Part shown: positions 34,911-43,658 of the stretch, piece after piece | Position numbering within the stretch: the first letter of the stretch is position 1 | How the letters are laid out: each line of letters begins with the position of its first letter | NCBI GenBank assembly: GCA_036378155.1 | Contig: DASUXA010000057.1 | Span: forward strand, 62,001 to 126,000 | Reading direction: 5' to 3' | DNA length: 64,000 nucleotides | Source: DASUXA01 sp036378155 | Lineage (GTDB): Bacteria; Actinomycetota; Actinomycetes; Mycobacteriales; Micromonosporaceae | Notes under the pieces: model-generated | The model's database searches: none | Told to the model about the DNA's origin: nothing | What the model saw: only the letters and a program-made list of their open reading frames with translations | Program-made: the position numbers and the translations under genes

Positions 34911-35021
34911 ATGCGCTTTCCTTCGCGAATCACTCAATTGCCGGCATCTACGGACGCAATACCGTCGTCGGCGCCCGGCAGGCTCGCGGCGCATCGATCC
35001 CGGAGGAGATGGACCGCATGA
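34911..35021 (+). CDS. Candidate small ORF/leader peptide overlapping the next gene
   Basis: 36 codons starting at ATG 34911 with AAGGA about 9 nt upstream. Its TGA (35019-35021) overlaps the ATG of the methanethiol-oxidase-like gene, giving ATGA coupling. The peptide begins MRFPSRITQLPAS and ends in a basic stretch. Its codon use is only partly typical of the genome. It may be a regulatory upstream ORF, or chance. Confidence 0.35.
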   Translation: MRFPSRITQLPASTDAIPSSAPGRLAAHRSRRRWTA

Positions 35022-36415
35022 CAGACCCGACCTTTTACCGGACCCCTCTCGAAGCCATGGCCGCTCCGAGGGAATCACTCGCCTACGTCGCGGCTTTCGA
35101 CCCCGCGGGCCGGCAGAAGGACGCGATCGCCGTCCTCGACTGCGACGTGGCGTCGGCGACGTACGGCGAGGTCGTCGGCTGGACCGAACTGCCGACCGCC
35201 GGCAACGAACTGCACCACTTCGGGTGGAACGCCTGCTCCAGCTCGCTGTGCCACGAAGGGCATGCCGGTCACATCGAACGCAGGTACCTCTTGGTCCCCG
35301 GCATCCGCTCCTCCAACACCTACATTCTCGACACCAAGCCCGACCCACGGGCACCGGCGGTCGTCCGTACCATCGACGCCGGCGAGCTGGGCGGCAAGGC
35401 CGGATATTCCCGACCGCACACCCTGCACTGTGGACCGAGCGGCATCTTCATGTCCGCGCTCGGCGGCGCCAACGGCGACGACGGGCCGGGTGGCGTGGCG
35501 GTGCTCGACCACGAGACGTTCGACGTCGTCGGGCCGTGGGAGCTGGACCGAGGAGACCAGTTCCTCGCGTACGACGTCTGGTGGCACCTCAACCACGACA
35601 CGGTGATCACCTCGGAGTGGGGCACGCCGTCGATGTACGAGAACGGTCTGAACCCGGAGCAACTGCTCGGCCGCCGGTACGGTCACCACCTGAACTTCTG
35701 GAGCATGTCCGAACGCCGCCTCCGGCAGCGCATCGACCTCGGCGACGAGCATCAGATGGTGCTCGAGCTGCGCCCGGCTCACGACCCGTCGAAGGTGTAC
35801 GGGTTCGCCGGGGTCGTCATCAGCGTCGAGGACCTGTCCGCATCGGTGTGGCTCTGGCGCAAGGACGGTGAGCGGTTCACCGCGGAGAAGGTCATCACGA
35901 TTCCGGCGGAACCCGCGGACCCGGCTGTGCTGCCTCCCGCGCTCCAGCCGTTCGGGGCGGTACCGCCGCTGATCACCGACATCGACCTGTCCGTGGACGA
36001 CAGGTGGCTCTACGTCTCCTGCTGGGGCACGGGCGAACTCAAGCAGTACGACGTCAGCGACCCCGCCCACCCGCGCGAGACGGCGTCCGTGCGGCTCGGC
36101 GGGATCGTGCGCCGGCAGGCGCATCCGGCGGCGCCCGACCTGAGCCTGTCCGGTGGAGCTCAGATGATCGAGATCAGTCGGGACGGCAGGCGGGTGTACC
36201 TCACCAACTCGCTGTACTCGACCTGGGACGACATGTTCTACCCGGACGGCGTCGGCGCCTGGTTCGCCAAGCTGGACGCCGACGTCGAGCGCGGCGGCCT
36301 GACGGTGGACCGACGGTTCCTGCGGCACGGAGACGACTTCCGGGGGCTGCGCGTCCACCAGACGCGACTTCAGGGCGGCGACGCGTCCAGCGACTCGTAC
36401 TGCTTCACCAGCTGA
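35018..36415 (+). CDS. Selenium-binding protein 56 family / methanethiol oxidase homologue
   Basis: 465 residues of the SBP56/SELENBP1 family, copper-dependent methanethiol oxidases in characterised members (methanethiol to formaldehyde, sulfide and peroxide). Visible hallmarks are HHFGWNACSSSLC near 65-77 with the conserved Cys, RRYLLVPGIRSS, SRPHTLHC, WWHLNHDTVITSEWG, and the His pair in YGHHLNFW. ATG 35018 is preferred over ATG 35009, which nearly touches the GGAGGAG site. No signal peptide, so cytoplasmic. Followed by a DUF2182 gene. Confidence 0.85.
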   Translation: MTDPTFYRTPLEAMAAPRESLAYVAAFDPAGRQKDAIAVLDCDVASATYGEVVGWTELPTAGNELHHFGWNACSSSLCHEGHAGHIERRYLLVPGIRSSNTYILDTKPDPRAPAVVRTIDAGELGGKAGYSRPHTLHCGPSGIFMSALGGANGDDGPGGVAVLDHETFDVVGPWELDRGDQFLAYDVWWHLNHDTVITSEWGTPSMYENGLNPEQLLGRRYGHHLNFWSMSERRLRQRIDLGDEHQMVLELRPAHDPSKVYGFAGVVISVEDLSASVWLWRKDGERFTAEKVITIPAEPADPAVLPPALQPFGAVPPLITDIDLSVDDRWLYVSCWGTGELKQYDVSDPAHPRETASVRLGGIVRRQAHPAAPDLSLSGGAQMIEISRDGRRVYLTNSLYSTWDDMFYPDGVGAWFAKLDADVERGGLTVDRRFLRHGDDFRGLRVHQTRLQGGDASSDSYCFTS

Positions 36416-36462
36416 GCCGGCGTCACGAGCTGAGCCGGCGCACCGTGCGCACCACGTCGACC

Positions 36463-37131
36463 ATGACCTACGGCGCGGCGGCGGTTCTGGTGACCACCGG
36501 GATCGCCGTCGCGGCCTGGGCTGCGGTCGTGGTGCTGCACACGACCGGCCACCACCACCTGGCTACCCATCAGGAGGTCTTCGAGTCCCCGAACCCGTCC
36601 GGGGAACTGGCGGCGTTCTTCGCCGCCTGGCTGCTCATGGTCGCGGCGATGATGCTGCCCACGGTCCTGCCCGTGGTGCGGTCCCTCCCGACCGGGGCGG
36701 TGCGGTTCCTCGTCGGGTACGTCGCGGCATGGACCGGGTTCGGCGTCGTGGCGCTCGCCGGCGACACGGCGGTGCACCGACTCGTCGATTCCTGGGCGTG
36801 GCTGGGCGACCATCCGCAACTGGTCGCCGCCGGGGTGCTCCTCGCCGCGGGGATCTATCAGCTGTCCCCGCTCAAACGCCACCATCTCGACAATGTCCGC
36901 CGCGCCGGCGCCGGTCGACGCTACACGGCGTCGTGCCTCGCCTGCTGCGGCGGACTCATGCTGGTGATGTTCGCGGTCGGCGTCGGAAGCCTCGGGTGGA
37001 TGGTGGTGCTGACCGCCGCGATGATCACCGAGAAGGTCCTGCCCGCCGGGTACCGGCTCGCACGGGTGCTCGGCGCGGCGCTCGTCGGCGCCGCCGTGCT
37101 GACCGTGCTGTCTCCCGGTACCGTCGCCTGA
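36463..37131 (+). CDS. DUF2182 integral membrane protein
   Basis: 222 residues with about six TMs and the DUF2182 hallmarks AWLLMVAAMMLPTV (about 45-60) and a Cys cluster CLACCGGLMLVM. Members are proposed metal-binding membrane proteins. It is 47 bp downstream of the SBP56 gene on the same strand, which suggests a role in supplying copper to that enzyme; this is inferred from context. GTG 36445 is an in-frame alternative start. Confidence 0.72.
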   Translation: MTYGAAAVLVTTGIAVAAWAAVVVLHTTGHHHLATHQEVFESPNPSGELAAFFAAWLLMVAAMMLPTVLPVVRSLPTGAVRFLVGYVAAWTGFGVVALAGDTAVHRLVDSWAWLGDHPQLVAAGVLLAAGIYQLSPLKRHHLDNVRRAGAGRRYTASCLACCGGLMLVMFAVGVGSLGWMVVLTAAMITEKVLPAGYRLARVLGAALVGAAVLTVLSPGTVA

Positions 37132-37217
37132 CGCCGCGCGCCTGCTCGGCACCGTGGGGGCACTGGGCGCCCCGCCCGTGCCGCATAGTGTCGGGGGCGT
37201 CGGGTAGGAATCCCCGC

Positions 37218-37889
37218 ATGACCGCATCGACGCCGGCGCCCAGTGCCGCTCCGTTCGTTCCCGCCGGCGCTGACCTCGACAGATTGCGCGAGGCAGCCGC
37301 CGGGTGCCAGGGCTGCGATCTGTACGAGAACGCCACCCAGACCGTGTTCGGGCGCGGCTCGGAGCATGCGCGGGTGGTGCTCGTCGGCGAGCAGCCGGGC
37401 GACCTGGAGGACCGCAAGGGCCTGCCGTTCGTCGGGCCGGCCGGCAATCTGCTGCGTCGCGCCGTGGACGACGCCGGTCTCGACCCGGCGGACCTCTACA
37501 TCACCAACGCGGTCAAGCACTTCAAGTTCAAGACGTACGGCGGGGGCAAGCGGCGCCTGCACCAGACCCCGGACCGCACCGAGATCAAAGCCTGCCGGCC
37601 GTGGCTGGTCGCGGAGTTCGCCCAGCTCAAGCCGGAGGCGGTGGTGGTGCTCGGGGCGACCGCCGCGAGCGCCCTGCTCGGTCCGTCCTTCCGGGTCACC
37701 CGCTCGCGTGGGGTGGTGATGCCGTGGCCGGACAGCGCGCCGGACCCGACCGAATACCCGGCGCACGAGGGCGCGTTCCTGGTCGCCACGATCCACCCGT
37801 CGGCGGTGCTCCGCGCCGACGACCGGGAGACGGTGTACCAGGGCTTCGTGTCCGATCTTCGCGTCGTCGCCCAGCATCTGGGCCGGTAG
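37218..37889 (+). CDS. udgX: UdgX-type uracil-DNA glycosylase
   Basis: 223-residue family-4-like UDG with iron-sulfur Cys residues (GCQGC near 29-33, CRPWL) and the UdgX-specific loop KRRLHQTP with His115, the residue that in UdgX forms a covalent bond with DNA after uracil excision. GEQPG and the C-terminal HPSAVLR motif are intact. ATG 37218 with AGGAA 7 nt upstream. It stands alone between DUF2182 and an acyl-CoA dehydrogenase. Confidence 0.88.
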   Translation: MTASTPAPSAAPFVPAGADLDRLREAAAGCQGCDLYENATQTVFGRGSEHARVVLVGEQPGDLEDRKGLPFVGPAGNLLRRAVDDAGLDPADLYITNAVKHFKFKTYGGGKRRLHQTPDRTEIKACRPWLVAEFAQLKPEAVVVLGATAASALLGPSFRVTRSRGVVMPWPDSAPDPTEYPAHEGAFLVATIHPSAVLRADDRETVYQGFVSDLRVVAQHLGR

Positions 37890-38004
37890 GGCAGGGCAGC
37901 CGGGCGCGCGGCCACCCCGATCGGCGCACCCGCCGGGTCGAGACGACGACCGCTGTGTGGTCGGCTCTTTCCGACTGGGCGCGGAGCAGGCAGACTCCCG
38001 GGAC

Positions 38005-39147
38005 ATGGAGCAACACCTGTACGAGCCCGTGCACGACGAGTTCCGGGCGCTGTGCCGCGAGTTTCTCCAGCGTGAGGCGGTGCCGTACCACGACGAGTGG
38101 GAGCGGGCCGGCGTGGTCGACCGCGAGGTGTGGCGCAGGGCCGGGGCGGCGGGGCTGCTCGGCATGGACGTGCCGGAGGCGTACGGGGGCGGCGGTCAGC
38201 GCGACTTCCGGTTCAACTGTGTGCTGGTCGAGGAGATCGTCCGAGCCGGTACCAGCGGTCTCGGCTTCGGTCTGCACAACGACGTGGTCGCGCCGTACCT
38301 GACCGAGTTGGGCACCGCCGAGCAGCGCAAGCGCTGGCTGCCCGGGTTCTGCTCGGGCGACATCGTCACGGCGATCGCGATGACCGAACCCGGCGCGGGT
38401 TCGGACCTCGCCGGGGTGCGCACCACGGCGGTACGCGACGGCGACCGGTACATCCTCAACGGCCAGAAGACCTTCATCACCAACGGTGAGCTCGCCGACC
38501 TGGTGATCGTGGTCGCCAAGACCGACCCCGAGCGCGGCGCGCACGGGGTGAGCCTGTTCGCGGTCGAGCGCGGTACGCCCGGCTTCACCCGGGGTCGCCG
38601 GCTGGCGAAGGTCGGGTTGAAGGCGAACGACACCGCCGAACTGTTCTTCGACGACTGTGCGGTACCCGCCGACAACTTGATCGGCGTGGAGAACCAGGGC
38701 TTCTACCACCTGATGGACAACCTGCCGCGGGAGCGGCTCAGCATCGCGGTCGGCGCGGTCGCCGCCGCCGAGCGACTGCTCGAGATCACCCTCGGGTACG
38801 CCCGCGACCGGGAGGCGTTCGGTCGCCCGATCGGGAAGTTCCAGCACAACCGGTTCCTGCTGGCGGAGTTGGCGACCGAGGTCACCATCGCCCGTACCTT
38901 CGTCAACCACTGCGTCACCGAGTTCAACGCCGGTCGCCTGTCTGTGTCGGACGCGGCGATGGCGAAGTGGTGGACGACCGAGCTGCAGACCAAGGTCGCC
39001 GACCGGTGTGTGCAACTGCACGGCGGGTACGGCTACATGCTTGAGTACCCGGTGGCACGCGGCTGGCTGGACAGCCGGGTGCAGACCATCTACGGCGGCA
39101 CCACCGAGGTGATGAAGGAGATCATCGGACGCGCGCTGGGACTGTGA
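38005..39147 (+). CDS. Acyl-CoA dehydrogenase
   Basis: 380-residue FAD-dependent acyl-CoA dehydrogenase. Middle-domain FAD/substrate motif AMTEPGAGSDLAG near 125-137, GQKTFITNG, and C-terminal QLHGGYGYMLEYPV... IYGGTTEVMKEIIGR, all standard. It resembles the LcaD/FadE group of actinobacteria. Substrate chain length cannot be told. No obvious operon partner; PP2C follows after 69 bp. Confidence 0.9.
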   Translation: MEQHLYEPVHDEFRALCREFLQREAVPYHDEWERAGVVDREVWRRAGAAGLLGMDVPEAYGGGGQRDFRFNCVLVEEIVRAGTSGLGFGLHNDVVAPYLTELGTAEQRKRWLPGFCSGDIVTAIAMTEPGAGSDLAGVRTTAVRDGDRYILNGQKTFITNGELADLVIVVAKTDPERGAHGVSLFAVERGTPGFTRGRRLAKVGLKANDTAELFFDDCAVPADNLIGVENQGFYHLMDNLPRERLSIAVGAVAAAERLLEITLGYARDREAFGRPIGKFQHNRFLLAELATEVTIARTFVNHCVTEFNAGRLSVSDAAMAKWWTTELQTKVADRCVQLHGGYGYMLEYPVARGWLDSRVQTIYGGTTEVMKEIIGRALGL

Positions 39148-39216
39148 ACGGTTCCCGGAGCCGGCGTCGCCGGCCCACACTTGCCACAACGCCTCAGGCG
39201 ACGAGGAGGACGCTGA

Positions 39217-40026
39217 ATGACGCTGGTCCTGCGGTACGCGGCGGCCAGTCACCCCGGGCTGATCCGTGAGCACAACGAGGACTCGTGCCGGGCGGGCCGG
39301 CAGTTGCTCGCGGTCGCCGACGGGATGGGCGGGGCCGCGGGCGGCGAGGTCGCCAGCCGGCTCGCCATCACCGCGCTCGCCCCGCTCGCGTCGGACCCGT
39401 CGGACGACGATCCGGCGACGGTACTGTGCGAGGCGGTTCGCGACGCGAACCGTCGGCTGGGCGAGGCATCCGCCGCCCAGCCGGAGTTGGAGGGCATGGG
39501 CACCACGCTGACCGCCCTGTACCTGTCGGGCGGGCGGATCGCCCTGGCGCACGTCGGCGACTCCCGCGCGTACCGCCTGACCGAGTCCGAGTTCACGCAG
39601 TTGACCAGGGACGACAGCTATGTACAGATGCTGGTCGACCGGGGCGTCATCACGGTCGAGGAGGCGGCGAGCCATCCGCACCGCTCGCTGGTGACCCGGG
39701 TGCTCAAGGGCGTACCAGAGGACATCACCTGCACCTTCTGGGATGCGGTACCGGGCGAGCGGTATCTCGTGTGCAGCGACGGGCTCAACGCGGCGGTGAG
39801 TCCTGCGGCGATCGAGGAGACGCTGCGCGAGCAGGGCGACCCGGCGGTATGCGTGGACCGGTTGATCGACCTGGCGCTGCGTGGCGGCGCGCCGGACAAC
39901 GTCACGGCGGTCATCGGCGACGTGGTCGACGAGCCGGACGACCCGCCTCGATGGCGTCCCAGCTTTCCCCGGCTGATCATGCTCCTCGCGGTGCTTGGCT
40001 ACGGTCTGTCGTCCATCCGGCACTGA
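39217..40026 (+). CDS. PP2C-type Ser/Thr protein phosphatase
   Basis: 269 residues with all PP2C metal-site motifs: REHNEDS (about 17-23), VADGMGG, HVGDSRAY, SDGL and DNVTAV. A hydrophobic C-terminal helix (about 247-264) may tether it to the membrane, as in PstP-type phosphatases. It would counter Ser/Thr kinases encoded elsewhere. GAGGAGG sits upstream of ATG 39217. Confidence 0.9.
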   Translation: MTLVLRYAAASHPGLIREHNEDSCRAGRQLLAVADGMGGAAGGEVASRLAITALAPLASDPSDDDPATVLCEAVRDANRRLGEASAAQPELEGMGTTLTALYLSGGRIALAHVGDSRAYRLTESEFTQLTRDDSYVQMLVDRGVITVEEAASHPHRSLVTRVLKGVPEDITCTFWDAVPGERYLVCSDGLNAAVSPAAIEETLREQGDPAVCVDRLIDLALRGGAPDNVTAVIGDVVDEPDDPPRWRPSFPRLIMLLAVLGYGLSSIRH

Positions 40027-40050
40027 CGGCGCGGCAGCGCCGCTGCCCCG

Positions 40051-40114
40051 CGTCTCGTCCACCCGGCACCGACGCGCGGCGGCGCCGCACCCGTCTCGTC
40101 CACCCCCGGCACCG
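40051..40114. repeat. Direct repeat in the PP2C-MFS gap
   Basis: CGTCTCGTCCACCC occurs at 40051-40064 and 40092-40105, each followed shortly by GGCACCG. A small hairpin (GGCAGC/GCTGCC near 40033) just upstream may terminate the PP2C transcript. Confidence 0.6.
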
Positions 40115-40220
40115 CCGCGGGCGGTGTTCCGTGCGGTGCGATCGGGGCGGGCCGTTGGGCACGTGGCGCAGGTCCAGAAAGGATAGGCTCCCGTCGCACC
40201 CCTTACTGCGAGGGAGCCTG

Positions 40221-41576
40221 ATGATCGCGACCTGGACCGAGGCGGACCGGCTCCGCATCCAACGCCGTACCATGCGGCTGCTGTTCTGCACGCAGATCGT
40301 GGCCGGCGTGGGCAACACGAGCGGCGTCGCGATCGGCGCGTTGCTTGCCGAGCGGATCGGCGGTACCGCCGTCGCGGGGTTCGGGCAGAGCGCCGCCGTG
40401 GTCGGTGGCGCGCTGCTCGCGATCCCGGTGACCCGGCTGATGCGTGGGTACGGGCGACGTGCCGGTCTGATGCTCGCGTACGGCTTCGGCGCCTTCGGCG
40501 CGATGCTCGTGGTGACCGCGACGGTGGTACACAGCCTGCCGCTGTTCTTCCTCGGCATGCTGTCGTTCGGCGGCGGTACCACCGCCAACCTGCAGGCGCG
40601 GTACGCGGCGGTGGACCTCGCCGAGCCGGCCCGGCGCGGACGGCAGCTGTCGATCATCGTGTGGGCGACGACGATCGGGGCGATCGCGGCTCCGAACCTC
40701 ACCTCGTTCGCCGACGCCACGGTGCGCCCGCTCGGGTTGCCGCCGCTCACCGGGCCGTTCACGTTCAGTTTCGTGCTGTTCCTGCTCACTGCGGTGCTGG
40801 TGGGCGCGCTGTTGCGCCCGGACCCGCTGCTCACGGCACGGGCGCTGGCGGGTGCCGACGCCGGGGCGTCCGGCAGGTCCGATCCCGTGCCGCCCGGGCG
40901 GCGTGACGGCGGCGGGTTGCGGGACGCGCTCGCCGTGGTCGCCGCGCGACCGGCGGCCCGCCTCGGGGTCGCCGCCGTCGCGGTCGGACACCTGGTCATG
41001 GTCGGCGTCATGGCGATGACTCCGGTGCACATCGGCGAACTGCACCACGGCGACGTGCTGACCATCGTCGGCGTCGTGCTCAGCGCGCACATCGCCGGGA
41101 TGTACGCCCTGGCGCCGGTGGTCGGCTCGCTGACCGACCGGCTCGGCCGCCGCCCGGTGATCCTCATCGGCGTCGCGCTGCTGTTGCTCGGGTGTGCCGT
41201 GGCGGGCACGTCCGGCGGGGGTACCGTGCGCCTGGCGTGCGGCCTCGCGCTGCTCGGGCTGGGCTGGTCGGGCACCATGGTCGCCGGGTCGACCCTGCTC
41301 ACCGAGTCGGTGCCGGTACCCACCCGCGCCGCCGCACAGGGGCTGTCCGACCTGGTCATGGGGCTGGTCGGAGCGATCGCCGGGGCGCTGTCGGGGATCG
41401 TCGTCGACCTGTCCGGGTATCCGACGTTGGCTCTGCTCGCCGCCCTGACGACCGTACCGTTGGTGGGGTTGGCGCTGCGATCCGGCGGCGCCGGTACCGG
41501 CACGACGGATCCGACACCGGACGTCGCGCCGGTCGGCGTGGCCATGGCGGAAGGGACGACGGGTGCGGCTGACTGA
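40221..41576 (+). CDS. Major facilitator superfamily transporter
   Basis: 451 residues with about twelve TMs. MFS loop motif GSLTDRLGRRPV lies between helices 8 and 9, and a degenerate one near the N-terminal half (RLMRGYGRRAG). A central Pro/Gly/Asp-rich loop is near residue 215. ATG 40221 with GAGGGAG 4 nt upstream. The substrate is unknown; drug or metabolite efflux is typical. The 3' end overlaps the DUF3046 gene by 14 bp. Confidence 0.85.
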   Translation: MIATWTEADRLRIQRRTMRLLFCTQIVAGVGNTSGVAIGALLAERIGGTAVAGFGQSAAVVGGALLAIPVTRLMRGYGRRAGLMLAYGFGAFGAMLVVTATVVHSLPLFFLGMLSFGGGTTANLQARYAAVDLAEPARRGRQLSIIVWATTIGAIAAPNLTSFADATVRPLGLPPLTGPFTFSFVLFLLTAVLVGALLRPDPLLTARALAGADAGASGRSDPVPPGRRDGGGLRDALAVVAARPAARLGVAAVAVGHLVMVGVMAMTPVHIGELHHGDVLTIVGVVLSAHIAGMYALAPVVGSLTDRLGRRPVILIGVALLLLGCAVAGTSGGGTVRLACGLALLGLGWSGTMVAGSTLLTESVPVPTRAAAQGLSDLVMGLVGAIAGALSGIVVDLSGYPTLALLAALTTVPLVGLALRSGGAGTGTTDPTPDVAPVGVAMAEGTTGAAD

Positions 41577-41763
41577 TTTCTGGGCGCGGTTGGAGCAGGT
41601 GTTCGGCGCCGGGTACGCCCGCAGCGTGGCGCTCGACCAGGTCCTGCCGCAGCTCGGTGACCGCACGATCGACCAGGCGTTGGCCGAGGGCGAGGAGACC
41701 GCCGCCGTGTGGCGCGCCGTGGTCCAGGCCTATCCCGAGCGGGTACCGGCCAAGCTGCGCTGA
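41563..41763 (+). CDS. DUF3046 protein
   Basis: 66-residue conserved actinobacterial protein (MRLTDFWARLEQVFGAGYA... ALAEGEETAAVWRAV), regularly found just upstream of recA. GTG 41563 overlaps the MFS gene. Function unknown. Confidence 0.8.
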   Translation: MRLTDFWARLEQVFGAGYARSVALDQVLPQLGDRTIDQALAEGEETAAVWRAVVQAYPERVPAKLR

Positions 41764-41780
41764 GTGTCGCGTGTCGGTCC

Positions 41781-41808
41781 TTGCGTCGTACACGTGTACG
41801 GGTATTGT
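41781..41808 (+). promoter_or_regulatory. recA promoter with LexA (SOS) box in the spacer
   Basis: A -35 TTGCGT (41781-41786) and -10 TATTGT (41803-41808) lie 16 bp apart. The spacer holds the palindrome CGTACACGTGTACG (41787-41800), an SOS box variant of TCGAAC-N4-GTTCGA with T/A changes giving TCGTAC-N4-GTACGG. A LexA dimer bound here would block RNA polymerase. Confidence 0.75.
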
Positions 41809-41931
41809 CCACAGCGTTGGTGCTCGTCCACAGGTCACGACCGCGGCTGTTGTTCTGTCGGACCCAGCGCCTAGCGTGTCCGCGTGACGACGAAACGACC
41901 CGCGAAGACGGCGAACGTAGGGGTGTCAGCC

Positions 41932-42981
41932 ATGGCAGCAGGGCCCGACCGCGAGAAGGCTCTCGACCTAGCCCTCGCGCAGATCGACAAGCAGTTCGGC
42001 AAGGGCTCGGTGATGCGCCTCGGCGAGCGCACCGTGGCTCCGATGCAGGTCATTCCGACCGGTTCCATCGCGCTCGACGTGGCGCTCGGCATCGGTGGCC
42101 TGCCGCGTGGACGGGTTGTGGAGATCTACGGCCCGGAGTCCTCGGGTAAGACCACGGTGGCGTTGCACGCGATTGCCAGCGCGCAGGCAGCCGGCGGGAT
42201 CGCCGCCTTCATCGACGCCGAGCACGCCCTCGACGCGGACTACGCCAAGGCGCTCGGCGTGGACACCGACGCGTTGCTGGTGTCCCAGCCGGACACGGGG
42301 GAGCAGGCGCTGGAGATCGCGGACATGCTGATCCGCTCCGGCGCGCTCGACATCATCGTGATCGACTCGGTCGCTGCCCTGGTGCCGCGCGCCGAGATCG
42401 AGGGCGAGATGGGTGACAGCCACGTCGGTCTGCAGGCTCGGCTGATGAGCCAGGCGCTGCGGAAGATCACCGGCGCGCTGAACACATCCGGGACCACCGC
42501 GATCTTCATCAACCAGCTCCGTGAGAAGGTCGGCGTGATGTTCGGCAGCCCGGAGACCACGACCGGTGGTCGGGCGCTGAAGTTCTACGCCTCGGTCCGG
42601 CTCGACGTACGCCGCATCGAGAGCCTCAAGGACGGCACCGACGCGGTCGGCAACCGCACCCGGGTCAAGGTCGTCAAGAACAAGTGCGCCGCCCCGTTCA
42701 AGCAGGCGGAGTTCGACATCATCTACGGACAGGGCATTTCGCGCGAGGGTTCGCTGATCGACGTCGGCGTCGAGCAGAGCATCATCCGCAAGTCCGGCGC
42801 GTGGTACACGTACGACGGCGACCAGCTCGGTCAGGGCAAGGAAAACGCGCGCAAGTTCCTCAAGGAAAACCCGGACGTGGCCGCCGAGATCGAGAAGAAG
42901 ATCCTGGAGAAGCTCGGCGTCGGCATCGGTCAGGCTGTGGACGCGACGACCGGGCCGGACCTCGTCACGGTCGACTTCTGA
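41932..42981 (+). CDS. recA: RecA recombinase
   Basis: 349 residues. Walker A GPESSGKTT near 67-75, Walker B LDIIVIDSVAALVPRAE, loop L2 region ALNTSGTTAIFINQLREKVGV, and a C-terminal domain ending in an acidic-hydrophobic tail. ATG 41932 gives the canonical MAAGPDREKALDLAL start with AGGGG upstream; GTG 41884 would add 16 residues. No intein. SOS-controlled by the box at 41786. recX follows after 2 nt. Confidence 0.97.
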   Translation: MAAGPDREKALDLALAQIDKQFGKGSVMRLGERTVAPMQVIPTGSIALDVALGIGGLPRGRVVEIYGPESSGKTTVALHAIASAQAAGGIAAFIDAEHALDADYAKALGVDTDALLVSQPDTGEQALEIADMLIRSGALDIIVIDSVAALVPRAEIEGEMGDSHVGLQARLMSQALRKITGALNTSGTTAIFINQLREKVGVMFGSPETTTGGRALKFYASVRLDVRRIESLKDGTDAVGNRTRVKVVKNKCAAPFKQAEFDIIYGQGISREGSLIDVGVEQSIIRKSGAWYTYDGDQLGQGKENARKFLKENPDVAAEIEKKILEKLGVGIGQAVDATTGPDLVTVDF

Positions 42982-42983
42982 GC

Positions 42984-43658
42984 ATGCCGGGTCGACGGCG
43001 GGGCGCGCGCACCGGCCGGGGCTGGGACGCGGCCCCGCCCCGGAGCCGTCGCGCGCCCGCGCAGCCGGACGCGGGAGACGACCGTGAGCCGGCGGAGTCC
43101 GGCTCACGGTCGCAGCCGCCACGCGACCCTGCCGAGGTGGCGCGTGAGATCTGCCTACGGCAGTTGTCGGTACGTCCCCGCACCCGCGCCGAACTCGCCG
43201 CCGCGCTGCGACGACGCGGCATCGACGACGAGGTGGCGGCGGAGGTGCTCGACCGGTACAGCGACGTCGGCATGATCGACGACGTGGCGTTCGCGAGAGC
43301 CTGGGTGAGCAGCCGGCACCACGGTCGCGGGCTCGCCCGGCGCGCCCTCGCCACGGAGTTGCGCCAGCGCGGCGTGGACCCGGACGCAGTCGCCGACGCC
43401 CTGACGGAGGTCGACGGGGATACCGAAGCCGCGACGGCACGTGCCCTGGTGGACCGCAAGCTCCGCCTCGCGACCACCGGTACCGACCCGGAAGCGCTGT
43501 TCCGGCGACTGGTCGGCATGCTGGCACGCAAGGGATATTCGGCGGGTCTGGCGATCCGGGTGGTGAAACAGGCGCTCGCCGACCGGGACGACACCGCCGG
43601 GTTCGCCGAGGTCGTGGACCCCGACGTGCTGGCCGACCAGATCGGCGGGGTCGATTGA
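42984..43658 (+). CDS. recX: RecX regulatory protein
   Basis: 224 residues; inhibits RecA filament extension. After a disordered Arg/Pro-rich N-terminus (about 50 residues) come the three-helix RecX repeats (REICLRQLSVRPRTRAELAAAL; YSDVGMIDDVAFARAWV; VRKKGYS-like AR-KGYSAGLAIRVV). It starts 2 nt after the recA stop. Confidence 0.92.
   Translation: MPGRRRGARTGRGWDAAPPRSRRAPAQPDAGDDREPAESGSRSQPPRDPAEVAREICLRQLSVRPRTRAELAAALRRRGIDDEVAAEVLDRYSDVGMIDDVAFARAWVSSRHHGRGLARRALATELRQRGVDPDAVADALTEVDGDTEAATARALVDRKLRLATTGTDPEALFRRLVGMLARKGYSAGLAIRVVKQALADRDDTAGFAEVVDPDVLADQIGGVD

Noticed and set aside
39285..40220. Extension of the MFS gene upstream through the PP2C gene in another frame
   Set aside because: ATG 40221 has a clear GAGGGAG site and the first helix follows; the upstream part is antisense-like low-complexity sequence over the PP2C domain.
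41932..42981. Intein in recA
   Set aside because: The RecA frame is uninterrupted and of normal length, unlike the intein-bearing genes of some mycobacteria.
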